Translations under genes and position numbers: made by a program
Notes under the pieces: generated by a model
What the model saw: only the letters and a program-made list of their open reading frames with translations
What the model was told of the DNA's origin: nothing
The model's database searches: none
Assembly: GCA_964474655.1 (NCBI GenBank)
Contig: CAYYTU010000011.1
Span: forward strand, 1 to 64,000
Direction: 5' to 3'
DNA length: 64,000 nt
Source of the DNA: CAYYTU01 sp964474655
GTDB taxonomy: Bacteria > Chloroflexota > Anaerolineae > B4-G1
Shown: positions 17,089-25,705 of the stretch, in pieces
Position numbering within the stretch: position 1 is the first letter of the stretch
Layout: every line of letters starts with the position of its first letter

Positions 17089-17451
17089 ATGCCCTATCGC
17101 GATAAGTGGGCCACGTGCGAAGAATGTGGAAAGCAGTTCGTATTCCGAGTCGAAGAACAGCGCCGGTTAGATGAGATGGGCTTCGACGTAGAACCGTCAT
17201 TATGCCCAGATTGCCAACGCCAAGAGGACCTATCGAGCAGTGGGGGACACCAAGGCGTTGTCAAGTGGTACGATTCGGAAAAGCGCTACGGGTTCATCAC
17301 CCAGCGAAGCAGCGAGGATATCTTCTTCCATCGCAACGACATTGCGGAAGGCGAAAAGCCAGAATTCCCCGAAGGTACACCCGTCACGTTCCGCGTCGAA
17401 GAGGAGGACAAAGGCCCCAAGGCCGTCGAGGTGGCGCGGGCCGAATCGTAA
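17089..17451 (+). CDS. Zinc-ribbon/cold-shock-domain fusion protein
   Basis: 120-residue two-domain protein. Residues 1-50 form a zinc-ribbon with two CxxC knuckles (CEECGK and CPDCQ) resembling the probable zinc-binding domain of small treble-clef proteins. Residues 55-118 form a cold-shock domain with GVVKWYDSEKRYGFIT (RNP1 region) and DIFFHRNDI (RNP2 region). It should bind single-stranded nucleic acids, and the ribbon may add RNA or ribosome contacts. AGGAGG precedes the ATG. It is monocistronic between its own promoter and a terminator at 17488-17530. Confidence 0.85.
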   Translation: MPYRDKWATCEECGKQFVFRVEEQRRLDEMGFDVEPSLCPDCQRQEDLSSSGGHQGVVKWYDSEKRYGFITQRSSEDIFFHRNDIAEGEKPEFPEGTPVTFRVEEEDKGPKAVEVARAES

Positions 17452-17487
17452 CCCCCAACCGCATCGCTCCTCACGTTTGACCAAGAG

Positions 17488-17530
17488 CGCCGAGCCCAGA
17501 GGCAGCCTTACCTCTGCGACTCGGCGTTTT
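17488..17530 (+). terminator. Intrinsic terminator after the cold-shock gene
   Basis: Nested stem: CGCCGAG (17488-17494) pairs with CTCGGCG (17520-17526), and CAGAGG pairs with CCTCTG inside. A TTTT run follows at 17527-17530. Confidence 0.8.
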
Positions 17531-17589
17531 AGCTTACCTAACCCGTGCGTGGAGACAGACGCGTAGGAAAAAGGATGAGAGGTGACGAG

Positions 17590-18075
17590 ATGACCATTTG
17601 GACCATTATTGGACGGCTGAGCCTGGCCTTTGTGCTGGGCGGCCTGGTCGGATGGGAGCGTGAGCACGAGGATAAGCCAGCCGGGCTACGCACCCTGATC
17701 CTGGTCAGCACCGGCGCCGCGCTGTTTGTGCTGGTGACGGAGCGGGCCGTCGATATAACCCAGGCCACCTACAAGACCGGGCCGGTGCGCGTCGATCCCG
17801 TCCGCGTCATCGCCAGCATAGCGCAAGGCGTGGGCTTTCTGGGCGCCGGCACGATCCTCATCACCCGTGGCATGGTGCTCGAGCTGACCACCGCCGCCTC
17901 CATTTGGGCTATGTCAGCCATCGGCGCAGCCTGCGGCCTGGGCTTCTGGCAGATCGCGCTGGTGGGCACCGTGCTGACATTCGTTGCGCTGCGGGTGTTA
18001 GGTCCTCTGACGCGCTTCACCGGCCGGAACCGCCACGAACGACGCCAGACCGTCGAAACTGACGAGCGATCGTAG
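17590..18075 (+). CDS. MgtC/SapB family membrane protein
   Basis: 161-residue protein with four or five hydrophobic segments. The family signature is FVLGGLVGWEREHEDKPAGL near the N-terminus, followed by TLILVSTGAALFV and IAQGVGFLGAGTI. The short soluble C-terminus lacks the ACT-like domain of true MgtC. The ATG at 17590 follows AGAGGTGA at good spacing; ATG 17575 is possible. MgtC homologues affect growth at low Mg2+ and membrane potential in pathogens; the role here is unknown. It is convergent with recA, with only five bases between stops. Confidence 0.85.
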   Translation: MTIWTIIGRLSLAFVLGGLVGWEREHEDKPAGLRTLILVSTGAALFVLVTERAVDITQATYKTGPVRVDPVRVIASIAQGVGFLGAGTILITRGMVLELTTAASIWAMSAIGAACGLGFWQIALVGTVLTFVALRVLGPLTRFTGRNRHERRQTVETDERS

Positions 18076-18080
18076 AGAAG

Positions 18081-19160
18081 CTACGCTTCCGCTTCCGCCT
18101 CCACGTTCTCCACGTCCTCCTCCGCTGCCACCGTCTCCTCGCCTCCGTCGGCCTCCGGCTCCGCGCCGAAGTCCATCATCCCCCGCACCTGCGCTTCGAT
18201 CTCCTCGGTCATATCCGGACTTTCGCGTAGGACCTGCTTGGTGTTCTCGCGGCCCTGGGCCAGGTAGTTGTCCGGATCGTCGTAGTAGTAATACGAGCCG
18301 CGCTTCTCCATCACGCCCAGATCAACGGCCACATCAAGTAAGTCGCCAGCGCGGCTGATCCCTTCGTCGTACATCAGGTCGAACTCCGCCTTGCGGAACG
18401 GCGGCGCGACCTTGTTCTTCGTTACCCGCACTCGCGTGCGGTTGCCGATCAGCTCCCCCTGCTCCTTGATCGATTGGATGCGCCGGATGTCCAGCCGCAC
18501 CGAGGCGTAGAACTTCAGCGCCCGCCCGCCGGAGGTCGTCTCCGGGTTGCCGAACATCACGCCGATCTTCTCGCGCAGCTGGTTGGTGAAGATCAGGGCT
18601 GCGTTCGATTGTTTGATCGCCCCGCTCAGCTTGCGCAGCGCCTGGCTCATCAAGCGAGCCTGGAGCCCGGGGTGGGAATCGCCCATCTCGCCCTCGATCT
18701 CGGCGCGGGGCACCAGCGCCGCCACCGAGTCGACCACGATCACGTCGACCGCGCCGGAGCGGATCAGCGTCTCGGCGATCTCCAACGCTTGCTCGCCCGT
18801 ATCCGGCTGCGAGATGAGCAGCTCGTCCACGTCGACGCCGCATCTGCTGGCGTAGGCCGGGTCGAGCGCGTGCTCCATATCGACGTAGGCCGCCACGCCG
18901 CCCATCTTCTGCGCCTCGGCCACGATGTGCTGGGCCAGAGTGGTCTTGCCGGCGCCGTCGGGCCCGTAGATCTCGGTCACGCGCCCGCGTGGCACGCCGC
19001 CCACGCCCAGCGCCCGGTCGAGCGCCAGCGATCCAGTGGGAATCACTTCCACGTCCATATGCGTGGCCTCGCCCATCCGCATCACCGTACCTTCGCCAAA
19101 CCGCTTGGTCAGATTGTCCAATGCTCTCTCCAACGCCTTTTCACGTCCATTATCACTCAT
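18081..19160 (-). CDS. recA: Recombinase RecA
   Basis: 359-residue RecA. The core includes GSLALDRALGVGGVPRGRV, a Walker A loop written GPDGAGKTT, VDMEHALDP, Walker B VIVVDSVAAL, loop L1 around GEMGDSHPG, and loop L2 around FGNPETTSGG. The C-terminal tail is acidic. It forms filaments on single-stranded DNA and triggers LexA self-cleavage. The ATG at 19160 is preceded by GGAGGG at seven bases; an ATG five codons upstream lacks a site. The Walker A differs from the usual GPESSGKTT. A LexA-like box lies in the promoter spacer. Confidence 0.97.
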   Translation of the reverse strand: MSDNGREKALERALDNLTKRFGEGTVMRMGEATHMDVEVIPTGSLALDRALGVGGVPRGRVTEIYGPDGAGKTTLAQHIVAEAQKMGGVAAYVDMEHALDPAYASRCGVDVDELLISQPDTGEQALEIAETLIRSGAVDVIVVDSVAALVPRAEIEGEMGDSHPGLQARLMSQALRKLSGAIKQSNAALIFTNQLREKIGVMFGNPETTSGGRALKFYASVRLDIRRIQSIKEQGELIGNRTRVRVTKNKVAPPFRKAEFDLMYDEGISRAGDLLDVAVDLGVMEKRGSYYYYDDPDNYLAQGRENTKQVLRESPDMTEEIEAQVRGMMDFGAEPEADGGEETVAAEEDVENVEAEAEA

Positions 19161-19217
19161 CACTACTCCCTCCAATTCGTGGTTATCACGACTTCACAGC
19201 CCCGTAATTGTGATCGT

Positions 19218-19246
19218 ACTCTAGCACAGATGTTCTAAGTTGTCAA
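19218..19246 (-). promoter_or_regulatory. recA promoter with LexA-like operator
   Basis: Minus-strand TTGACA (19241-19246), 17-bp spacer, TAGAGT (19218-19223). The spacer carries AGAACATCTGTGCT (19223-19236), one mismatch from the Gram-positive SOS box core AGAAC-N4-GTTCT. SOS control by LexA is inferred. Confidence 0.65.
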
Positions 19247-19321
19247 ACCTGGAACATTTTCCCGTCTCAGCACGTCTTATAGGCGATACGCCAAAAGACG
19301 CTACCGTGACGACCATAACTA

Positions 19322-19330
19322 TGATATACT
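19322..19330 (+). promoter_or_regulatory. Extended -10 promoter of the macroglobulin gene
   Basis: TGATATACT at 19322-19330 is a good extended -10 element. No convincing -35 is seen 17 bp upstream. AAGGAGGG lies before the ATG at 19385. Confidence 0.4.
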
Positions 19331-19384
19331 GATGAAGAAGATTGAACGAGACCATCTCAAGCCCCAATCATAAGGAGGGAACCG

Positions 19385-22300
19385 ATGCGCAGGCCAGTGC
19401 TTTATCGAGCTGTAACGTTGTTGGCGTTGTTCATTCTGCTGCTGGGAGCTTGCGGCCCACGACAGACAGCCACCCCCGAAGCCGTACCGACTTCGACCGA
19501 GGAGCCTTCACCCACACCGCCACCCTTCACACCCCCACCTGCTGGGAAGATAGCGCCTGTCGTCGTCCAGCGGAATCCGGAACGCGGCCAGGATCTCACC
19601 CCCGATGGGACCATCGAGCTCGTCTTCGACCGGGCGATGGACCGCGCGTCGGTCGAGTCGGCACTGCGGATCAGCCCGGGCATAGCGGGTGAGATCGAAT
19701 GGGCCGACGACCGCACCGTGCGCTTCCGGCCGTCCCGGGCGCTCAAACGGGCCACCAAGTACGAGGTGACCGTCGACAAGAACGCCAAGGCCGCCGATGG
19801 CGAGACGCTTGCGGATGCCTACCGCTTCGACTTCCAGACGGTCGGCTACCTGGAGGTCGCTCAGGTGGTGCCGGCGCCGGATACACAAAACGTCGAGGCC
19901 GACAGCACGATCACGGTGATCTTCAACCGCCCCGTCGTGCCGTTGACCGCGGTCTCCGACCCGGCCTACGAGGAGCTGCCGCAGCCGCTCACGCTGGAGC
20001 CGGCGGTCGAGGGGAGCGGCGAGTGGATCAACACGTCGATCTACGCCTTCACGCCCGACGAGGCGCTGGCCGGCGGCACGACCTACACCGCTCGCGTCGC
20101 CTCGGGCCTCACCGACACTACCGGTGGCGTGCTGGAGCAGGATTACGTTTGGTCATTCACGACGCAGCCGCCGCAGGTCACGTGGGTCTCGCCGGAGGAG
20201 GACGGCGAGCTGATCGCGGTGGAGCCGACCATCACGGTCACGTTCAACATGCCCATCGACTGCGCGTCGGCCCGCGAGGCGTTCAACCTGAGCACGACCC
20301 GGGGCGCCGTTCCCGGCACGTTCGAGTGCGAGGGGGATACGCTTGCCTTCACGCCGGACGAGCGCTTGGCGTTCGACACCACCTACTCGGCGCTGGTCGA
20401 CGCCGGCGTCAAGAGCGCCGGAGGCGGCGAGGGGATGCAGAACGCCTACGAGTGGCGCTTCACCACCGTCCCGCTGCCGCGCATCGTCGAGACGCGGCCC
20501 TACGACGGCCAGCAGGACGCCAATCCACACGCCCCGTTCGAGATCGTCTTCAACGCGCCCATCGATCCCGCCACGGTGATGCCAAACCTCGAGATGACGC
20601 CGCCGATCTCACCGGCGCGCGTCTACACGCATTTCAGCGCCTACGACAACACCTTCCGGCTCGACTTCGGCACGCAGCCCAGCACCGACTACCAGGTGCG
20701 CATCGGGCCAGACATCGCCGATCTCTACGGCAACACCATCGGCCAGTCGATGACGGTCGAGTACCGCACCGCCCCGCTCGATCCCTGGGTCCAGCTGGAC
20801 GTGCCCGGGATGATCGGCACCTACGACGCCAACCAGCCGGCGCGGCTCTTCGTCGGCTACCTCAACACCGAACGGGTCGATCTGAGCCTCTACCGCATCA
20901 CGCTGGACGAATTCCTCCGCGCTGCTCAAGACTGGTGGGAGTACCAGCCTCAGGGCGAGCTAGTCCGCGAGTGGTCGGTGCCGGTCGAGGCGCCGCTGAA
21001 CGAGAGCCAGCACATACCGGTCGAGCTGGTCGAGGACGGCGGCACGCTGGAGCCGGGCCTCTACTTCGTGGAGGTGCGGGCCCCCGGCGTGGAGTACGAG
21101 GTCTGGCGGCAGCGCAAGGCGCTGGCCGTCTCCAAGTACAATGTCACGGTCAAGCGGAACCAGGACGAGCTCTGGGCCTGGGTGACGGAGCTGACCACCG
21201 GGCGCCCCGTCGATGGCTTCGACCTGACCGCGTACACCTACGAGGGTGACGCGCTGGGCACAGCGACCACCGACGACGAAGGGCTAGCCCGCTCCGCGCT
21301 GGCGGGAGAGGAACGCCCATCGCTCTACGTGGTGGGTGAGAACCCCTTCGTGCTGGGCGGGGCTGGCTGGGAGTGGGAGAACGGCATCGGCCCCTGGGAG
21401 TTCGGGCTGGAGGCGGCGTACGGCGACCAAGAGTACCGGGGACACCTCTACACTGATCGCCCCATCTACCGCGCCGGGCAGACGGTCTACTTCCGCGGGA
21501 TCGTCCGCAGCGACGACGATGGCCGCTACAGCCTGCTCACCGAGCTGGGCGGCGTGCGGGTGCGCGTCTACGACGCCGAGGGCGAGCAGATCTACGAGGA
21601 CGTCCACGACTTCGACGACTTCGGCGCATTCCACGGCGAGCTGACGCTGGACGAGGACGCGACGCTGGGCCAGTACCGCATCGAGGCCAGTCTCGGCTCC
21701 ACGGATCGGATGTTCACCTTCAACGCCAGCTTCCAGGTCGCCGCCTACCGTCCGCCGGAGTTCGAGGTCGTCGTCACGCCAGAAGCAGAGGAACTGGCCT
21801 CCGAGCAGAGCAGCCGGGCCCAGGTCGACGTCAGCTACTTCTTCGGCGGCCCCGTCGCCGACGCCGAGGTCGAGTGGCGCGTGCTATCCACCGACTACCG
21901 CTTCGAGCCAGATCAGTTCGGACGCTACACCTTCACCGACGATGACGATCCATGGATCTGCCGCTGGTGCTGGTGGCAGGAGCCGCCCCAACCCCAGGGC
22001 ATCCTCACCGGCGAAGACACCACCGATGATCAGGGCCAAGTGACCATCGAGCTGCCCACGGAGGTGATGACCGGTGGGCAGAAGCTGACCGTCGAGGCGA
22101 CGGCCTACGGGCGCGACGGACAGGCCATCTCGGGTCGGAGCGACGTCGTCGTCCACCAAGGGGCCTTCTACGTCGGCCTGGCGCCCCAGCAGCAGGTGGG
22201 ACAGGTAGGCGACGAGATGGGCGTGGACGCGGTGACGGTCGATTGGGAGGGGCAGCGGCTGCCCGATCGTCAGATCGACGTCGAGGTCTACCGCCGCGAG

Positions 22301-25300
22301 TGGGTCAACACGTTCGTCGAGAACGAGAGCGGCGGCGGGCAGTGGGAGTGGGAGACGGAGGACACGCTGGTCACCACCGATACCATCACCACCGACGAGA
22401 ACGCCGGCGGCGTGGTGACCTTCACGCCGGAGGAAGGGGGCTCGTACCGCGTCGCCGTCAGTGGGCGCGATGAGCAGCAGCGGCTAGTGCGCAGCTCGGT
22501 CTGGGTCTGGGTCAGCGGTGCGGACGATATCGCCTGGCGGCGGGAGAACAACGACCGCATCACGCTCATCAGCGACAAATCGACCTACGTGCCGGGTGAG
22601 ACGGCCGAGATCCTGATCCCCAGCCCCTTCCAGGGCGAGCAGTGGGCCTGGATCACGGTCGAGCGCGGCGGGGTCTTGCAGCAGGAGGTGCGACGCCTGG
22701 AGAGCAACTCCGCGGTCTATCGTCTGCCGCTGACGGCCGAGCACGCGCCCAACGTCTTCGTCTCGGTCGTGATCGTCAAGGGGCCGGACGCGAACGAGCC
22801 GGTGGCGACGCATCGGGTGGGCTACATCCCCCTGACGGTCGAGCCGGTGGAGCAGACGCTCGACATCAGCATCTCCCCCAGCGTGGAGCGGGCCGAGCCG
22901 GGCGACACCGTCACCTTCGACGTCGAGGCCCGCGATGCCAGCGGCGATCCGGTGCACGCCGGCTTCTCGCTCGACCTGGTGGACAAGGCCGTGCTCAGCC
23001 TGAAGCCGCGCGAGCAGGATGCCATCCTGCAGGCATTCTACGGGCGGCGCGGCAACGGCGTTTCGACCGGCAGCGGGTTGGTCATCTCGATCAACCGTAT
23101 CCTGCTGGAGCAGATGGAGGCGTTGGACAACATCGCGATGCGCGGCCTGGGCATCGGCGGGGGCGGCGGCGCGGAGGAAATGGCCGAGGAGGAGATGCCC
23201 GCGAGGGCCCCAGCCGAGGATCGCGCACAAGATGGAGCCAGCGCCGAGTCCGACATCGAGCTGCGGGAGCGGTTCGAGGACACCGCCTTCTGGGACGCCA
23301 CCGTGGTCACCGATCGGAGCGGAGAGGCCAGCGTCGAGATCGAGCTGCCGGATAACCTCACCACCTGGGTCTTCCGCGCCGTCGGCGTGACGGCGGATAC
23401 GAGACTCGGCGAGGAGACAGCGGAGCTGCTGACCACCAAGCCGCTTCTGGTGCGGCCCGCGACGCCGCGCTTCTTCGTAGTCGGCGATCGGGCCCAGCTG
23501 GCGGCCCTGGTCAGCAACAACACGGGCCAGCAGCAGGAGGTCGAGGTCACGCTGCAGGCCGAGGGACTGACGCTGGAGGATTCGGCGGCGCAGACGGTCT
23601 CCCTCGACGACGGCGCCGAGGCGAAGGTCACCTGGTGGGTCGAGGTCGAGGATGTGCCCTACGCCGACGTGGTGATGAGCGCCGAGGCCGGCGCGTACAG
23701 CGACGCTGCCCGCCCACGCCTGACGACCGGCCCCGATGGGACGCTGCTGGTCCACCGCTACGTCGCGCCGGAGATCGTCGGCACCGGCGGGCAGCTGGTG
23801 GGCGAGGACAGCCGCACCGAGGTCATCGCGCTGCCGCCGAAGTACGACCAGCGGCAGGGCGAGCTCGCCGTCCAGCTCGATCCGTCGCTGGCGGCCGGTA
23901 TGGTCGACGGGCTGGACTACCTGGAGCACTTCCCCTACGAGTGCACCGAGCAGATCGTCTCGCGGTTCTTGCCCAACGTGCTCACCTACCGGGCGCTGCA
24001 GGAGCTGGGGCTTTCCGACCCCGAGCTGGAGGAGAAGTTGCCCAGCCTGATCGAGGAGAGCCTGGCCAAGCTTTACGAGCGTCAGCACAACGACGGCGGC
24101 TGGGGCTGGTGGTACAAAGGGGAAGGCGAGAGCAATCCGCACCTGACGGCCTACGTCGTCTTCGCGATGACGAAGGCCCGTGAGGCTGGCTTTGCGGTCG
24201 AGGGGAATGTCGTCGCGCGTGGCCTGGGCTATCTGCGGGGCGAGCTGGTCGCTGCCCGCGAGCTCGAATCGTACCGCGAGGCGAACCGGCAGGCGTTCAT
24301 CCTCTACGCGATGGCCGAGGCCGACGAGACCGCGCAGGCCAGCGAGTACACGGACGCCCTCTACGAGAACCGCGACAAGCTCAGCCACTACGGACGCGCC
24401 TTCCTGGCCCTGACGCTGCACCAGATTGATGAGGGGGATGATCGCATCGACACGCTCCTCTCCGATCTGCAGAACGAGGCTATCCTCAGCGCCACCGGCG
24501 CCCACTGGGAGGAGGCGAACTACGACCACTGGGCGATGAACACCGACACGCGCTCGACGGCCGTGATCCTGGACGCGCTGGCCCGGCTCGACCCGGAGAA
24601 CGAGCTGATCCCCAACGTGGTGCGCTGGTTGATGGTCGCCCGCCGCGACGGGATCTGGGAGACGACGCAGGAGACGGCCTGGACGCTGATCGCCCTCACC
24701 GACTGGATGCGGGTCACCGGCGAGCTGCAGGGCGAGTATGACTACGCCGTCTGGCTCAACGAGCAGTTGCTTGAGGGCGGGCGCGTCACGCCGGAGACGG
24801 TCGACGAGCCGATCAAGACGCAGGTGGCGGTGGCGGAGCTGCTGCAGGAGACGAGCAATCGGCTCATCATCGGGCGTGGTTCCGGCGAGGGGCGGCTCTA
24901 CTACACCGCGCACCTCAAGGTCTATCTGCCGGTGGCGGAGGTGGAGCCTCTGGATCGCGGGATCATCGTCTCGCGCCAGTACTGCGCCCCGGTCACCGAT
25001 GGACAGGCGTCGGATGACCAGACGCCACGCTGCCAGGACGTGGACGACGTGGCGGTGGGCGACGTGGTTCAGGTGCAGCTGACCGTGATCGCGCCGCACG
25101 ACCTCTACTACGTGGTGGTCGAGGATCCGCTGCCGGCCGGCGCCGAGGCCATCGATCCCACGCTGGCGACGACCAGCCTGGTGGAGCAGCAGCCTGCGCT
25201 GTTCCGGGACGAAGGCCCGCGCTCGCTCTATCGCTGGTGGTGGAACTGGTACAGCCGCAGCGAGATGCGCGACGATAAGGTGGCGCTCTTCGCCGACTAC

Positions 25301-25453
25301 CTGCCCGCCGGAACCTACGAGTACACTTACACCTTCCGCGCCACCCATCCGGGCGAGTACCAGGTCATCCCCACCACGGCCCGCGAGTTCTACTTCCCGG
25401 AGGTGTTCGGGCGCGGCAGCGGGCGGTTACTCACCATCGAGCCCGGCGAGTAG
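19385..25453 (+). CDS. Alpha-2-macroglobulin family lipoprotein
   Basis: 2022-residue secreted lipoprotein. The signal peptide ends in the lipobox LLGAC with Cys23 as the lipidation site. A Thr/Pro-rich spacer is followed by four Ig-like Big_5/SbsA-type domains (about residues 60-460, recurring FxxPxD starts), then macroglobulin MG domains and a Gly/Glu-rich flexible insert near residues 1255-1290. The thioester-containing alpha-helical domain (about 1500-1790) has an intact CTEQ motif (Cys1520-Gln1523). Bacterial macroglobulins trap proteases through this thioester at the cell surface. They are often next to pbpC, which is absent here. The gene has its own promoter and terminator and is strongly G+C rich, like its downstream neighbours. 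Confidence 0.9.
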   Translation: MRRPVLYRAVTLLALFILLLGACGPRQTATPEAVPTSTEEPSPTPPPFTPPPAGKIAPVVVQRNPERGQDLTPDGTIELVFDRAMDRASVESALRISPGIAGEIEWADDRTVRFRPSRALKRATKYEVTVDKNAKAADGETLADAYRFDFQTVGYLEVAQVVPAPDTQNVEADSTITVIFNRPVVPLTAVSDPAYEELPQPLTLEPAVEGSGEWINTSIYAFTPDEALAGGTTYTARVASGLTDTTGGVLEQDYVWSFTTQPPQVTWVSPEEDGELIAVEPTITVTFNMPIDCASAREAFNLSTTRGAVPGTFECEGDTLAFTPDERLAFDTTYSALVDAGVKSAGGGEGMQNAYEWRFTTVPLPRIVETRPYDGQQDANPHAPFEIVFNAPIDPATVMPNLEMTPPISPARVYTHFSAYDNTFRLDFGTQPSTDYQVRIGPDIADLYGNTIGQSMTVEYRTAPLDPWVQLDVPGMIGTYDANQPARLFVGYLNTERVDLSLYRITLDEFLRAAQDWWEYQPQGELVREWSVPVEAPLNESQHIPVELVEDGGTLEPGLYFVEVRAPGVEYEVWRQRKALAVSKYNVTVKRNQDELWAWVTELTTGRPVDGFDLTAYTYEGDALGTATTDDEGLARSALAGEERPSLYVVGENPFVLGGAGWEWENGIGPWEFGLEAAYGDQEYRGHLYTDRPIYRAGQTVYFRGIVRSDDDGRYSLLTELGGVRVRVYDAEGEQIYEDVHDFDDFGAFHGELTLDEDATLGQYRIEASLGSTDRMFTFNASFQVAAYRPPEFEVVVTPEAEELASEQSSRAQVDVSYFFGGPVADAEVEWRVLSTDYRFEPDQFGRYTFTDDDDPWICRWCWWQEPPQPQGILTGEDTTDDQGQVTIELPTEVMTGGQKLTVEATAYGRDGQAISGRSDVVVHQGAFYVGLAPQQQVGQVGDEMGVDAVTVDWEGQRLPDRQIDVEVYRREWVNTFVENESGGGQWEWETEDTLVTTDTITTDENAGGVVTFTPEEGGSYRVAVSGRDEQQRLVRSSVWVWVSGADDIAWRRENNDRITLISDKSTYVPGETAEILIPSPFQGEQWAWITVERGGVLQQEVRRLESNSAVYRLPLTAEHAPNVFVSVVIVKGPDANEPVATHRVGYIPLTVEPVEQTLDISISPSVERAEPGDTVTFDVEARDASGDPVHAGFSLDLVDKAVLSLKPREQDAILQAFYGRRGNGVSTGSGLVISINRILLEQMEALDNIAMRGLGIGGGGGAEEMAEEEMPARAPAEDRAQDGASAESDIELRERFEDTAFWDATVVTDRSGEASVEIELPDNLTTWVFRAVGVTADTRLGEETAELLTTKPLLVRPATPRFFVVGDRAQLAALVSNNTGQQQEVEVTLQAEGLTLEDSAAQTVSLDDGAEAKVTWWVEVEDVPYADVVMSAEAGAYSDAARPRLTTGPDGTLLVHRYVAPEIVGTGGQLVGEDSRTEVIALPPKYDQRQGELAVQLDPSLAAGMVDGLDYLEHFPYECTEQIVSRFLPNVLTYRALQELGLSDPELEEKLPSLIEESLAKLYERQHNDGGWGWWYKGEGESNPHLTAYVVFAMTKAREAGFAVEGNVVARGLGYLRGELVAARELESYREANRQAFILYAMAEADETAQASEYTDALYENRDKLSHYGRAFLALTLHQIDEGDDRIDTLLSDLQNEAILSATGAHWEEANYDHWAMNTDTRSTAVILDALARLDPENELIPNVVRWLMVARRDGIWETTQETAWTLIALTDWMRVTGELQGEYDYAVWLNEQLLEGGRVTPETVDEPIKTQVAVAELLQETSNRLIIGRGSGEGRLYYTAHLKVYLPVAEVEPLDRGIIVSRQYCAPVTDGQASDDQTPRCQDVDDVAVGDVVQVQLTVIAPHDLYYVVVEDPLPAGAEAIDPTLATTSLVEQQPALFRDEGPRSLYRWWWNWYSRSEMRDDKVALFADYLPAGTYEYTYTFRATHPGEYQVIPTTAREFYFPEVFGRGSGRLLTIEPGE

Positions 25454-25483
25454 GCGGACGACACGCCGGCAGGACGCAGATCG

Positions 25484-25518
25484 GCCCCAGGCGACGAGCG
25501 TCGCCTGGGGCTTCTTTT
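25484..25518 (+). terminator. Intrinsic terminator after the macroglobulin gene
   Basis: GCCCCAGGCGA (25484-25494) pairs with TCGCCTGGGGC (25501-25511), followed by TTCTTTT. Confidence 0.85.
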
Positions 25519-25532
25519 GTGAAAGGGGATGT

Positions 25533-25561
25533 TTGTCGGGGAGCTGTGGTCAGGCTATAAT
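25533..25561 (+). promoter_or_regulatory. Promoter of the 25.7-28.9 kb operon
   Basis: TTGTCG (25533-25538), 17-bp spacer, perfect TATAAT (25556-25561), placed just after the preceding terminator. The leader to ATG 25706 would be about 138 nt. Confidence 0.7.
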
Positions 25562-25705
25562 CGCTGCCACTGGATTGACCCGAAAACGACTTTTGGGCGT
25601 CAGTTTAACTTGTGAGCGCTGCTCGGGCCGGTCTCCCCACCGAGCCCGGGGGCGGCGTGGATGGAGCCGGACCACCGCCCCCTAACTTACACTTCGAGGA
25701 GGCTT

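Noticed and set aside
18474..19238. 254-codon open frame antisense to recA
   Set aside because: It is a shadow of the recA codons; it also covers the recA promoter and has no start signal.
19699..21249. 516-codon frame overlapping the macroglobulin gene in another frame on the same strand
   Set aside because: Extremely Arg/Gly/Ala-rich translation, no ribosome binding site, and fully inside the real gene.
22484..25348. 954-codon open frame antisense to the macroglobulin gene
   Set aside because: It lies wholly opposite a well-supported coding region with strong third-position G/C bias. The translation is low-complexity and rich in Arg, Val, His and Gln, with no domain. It is a codon-usage shadow.
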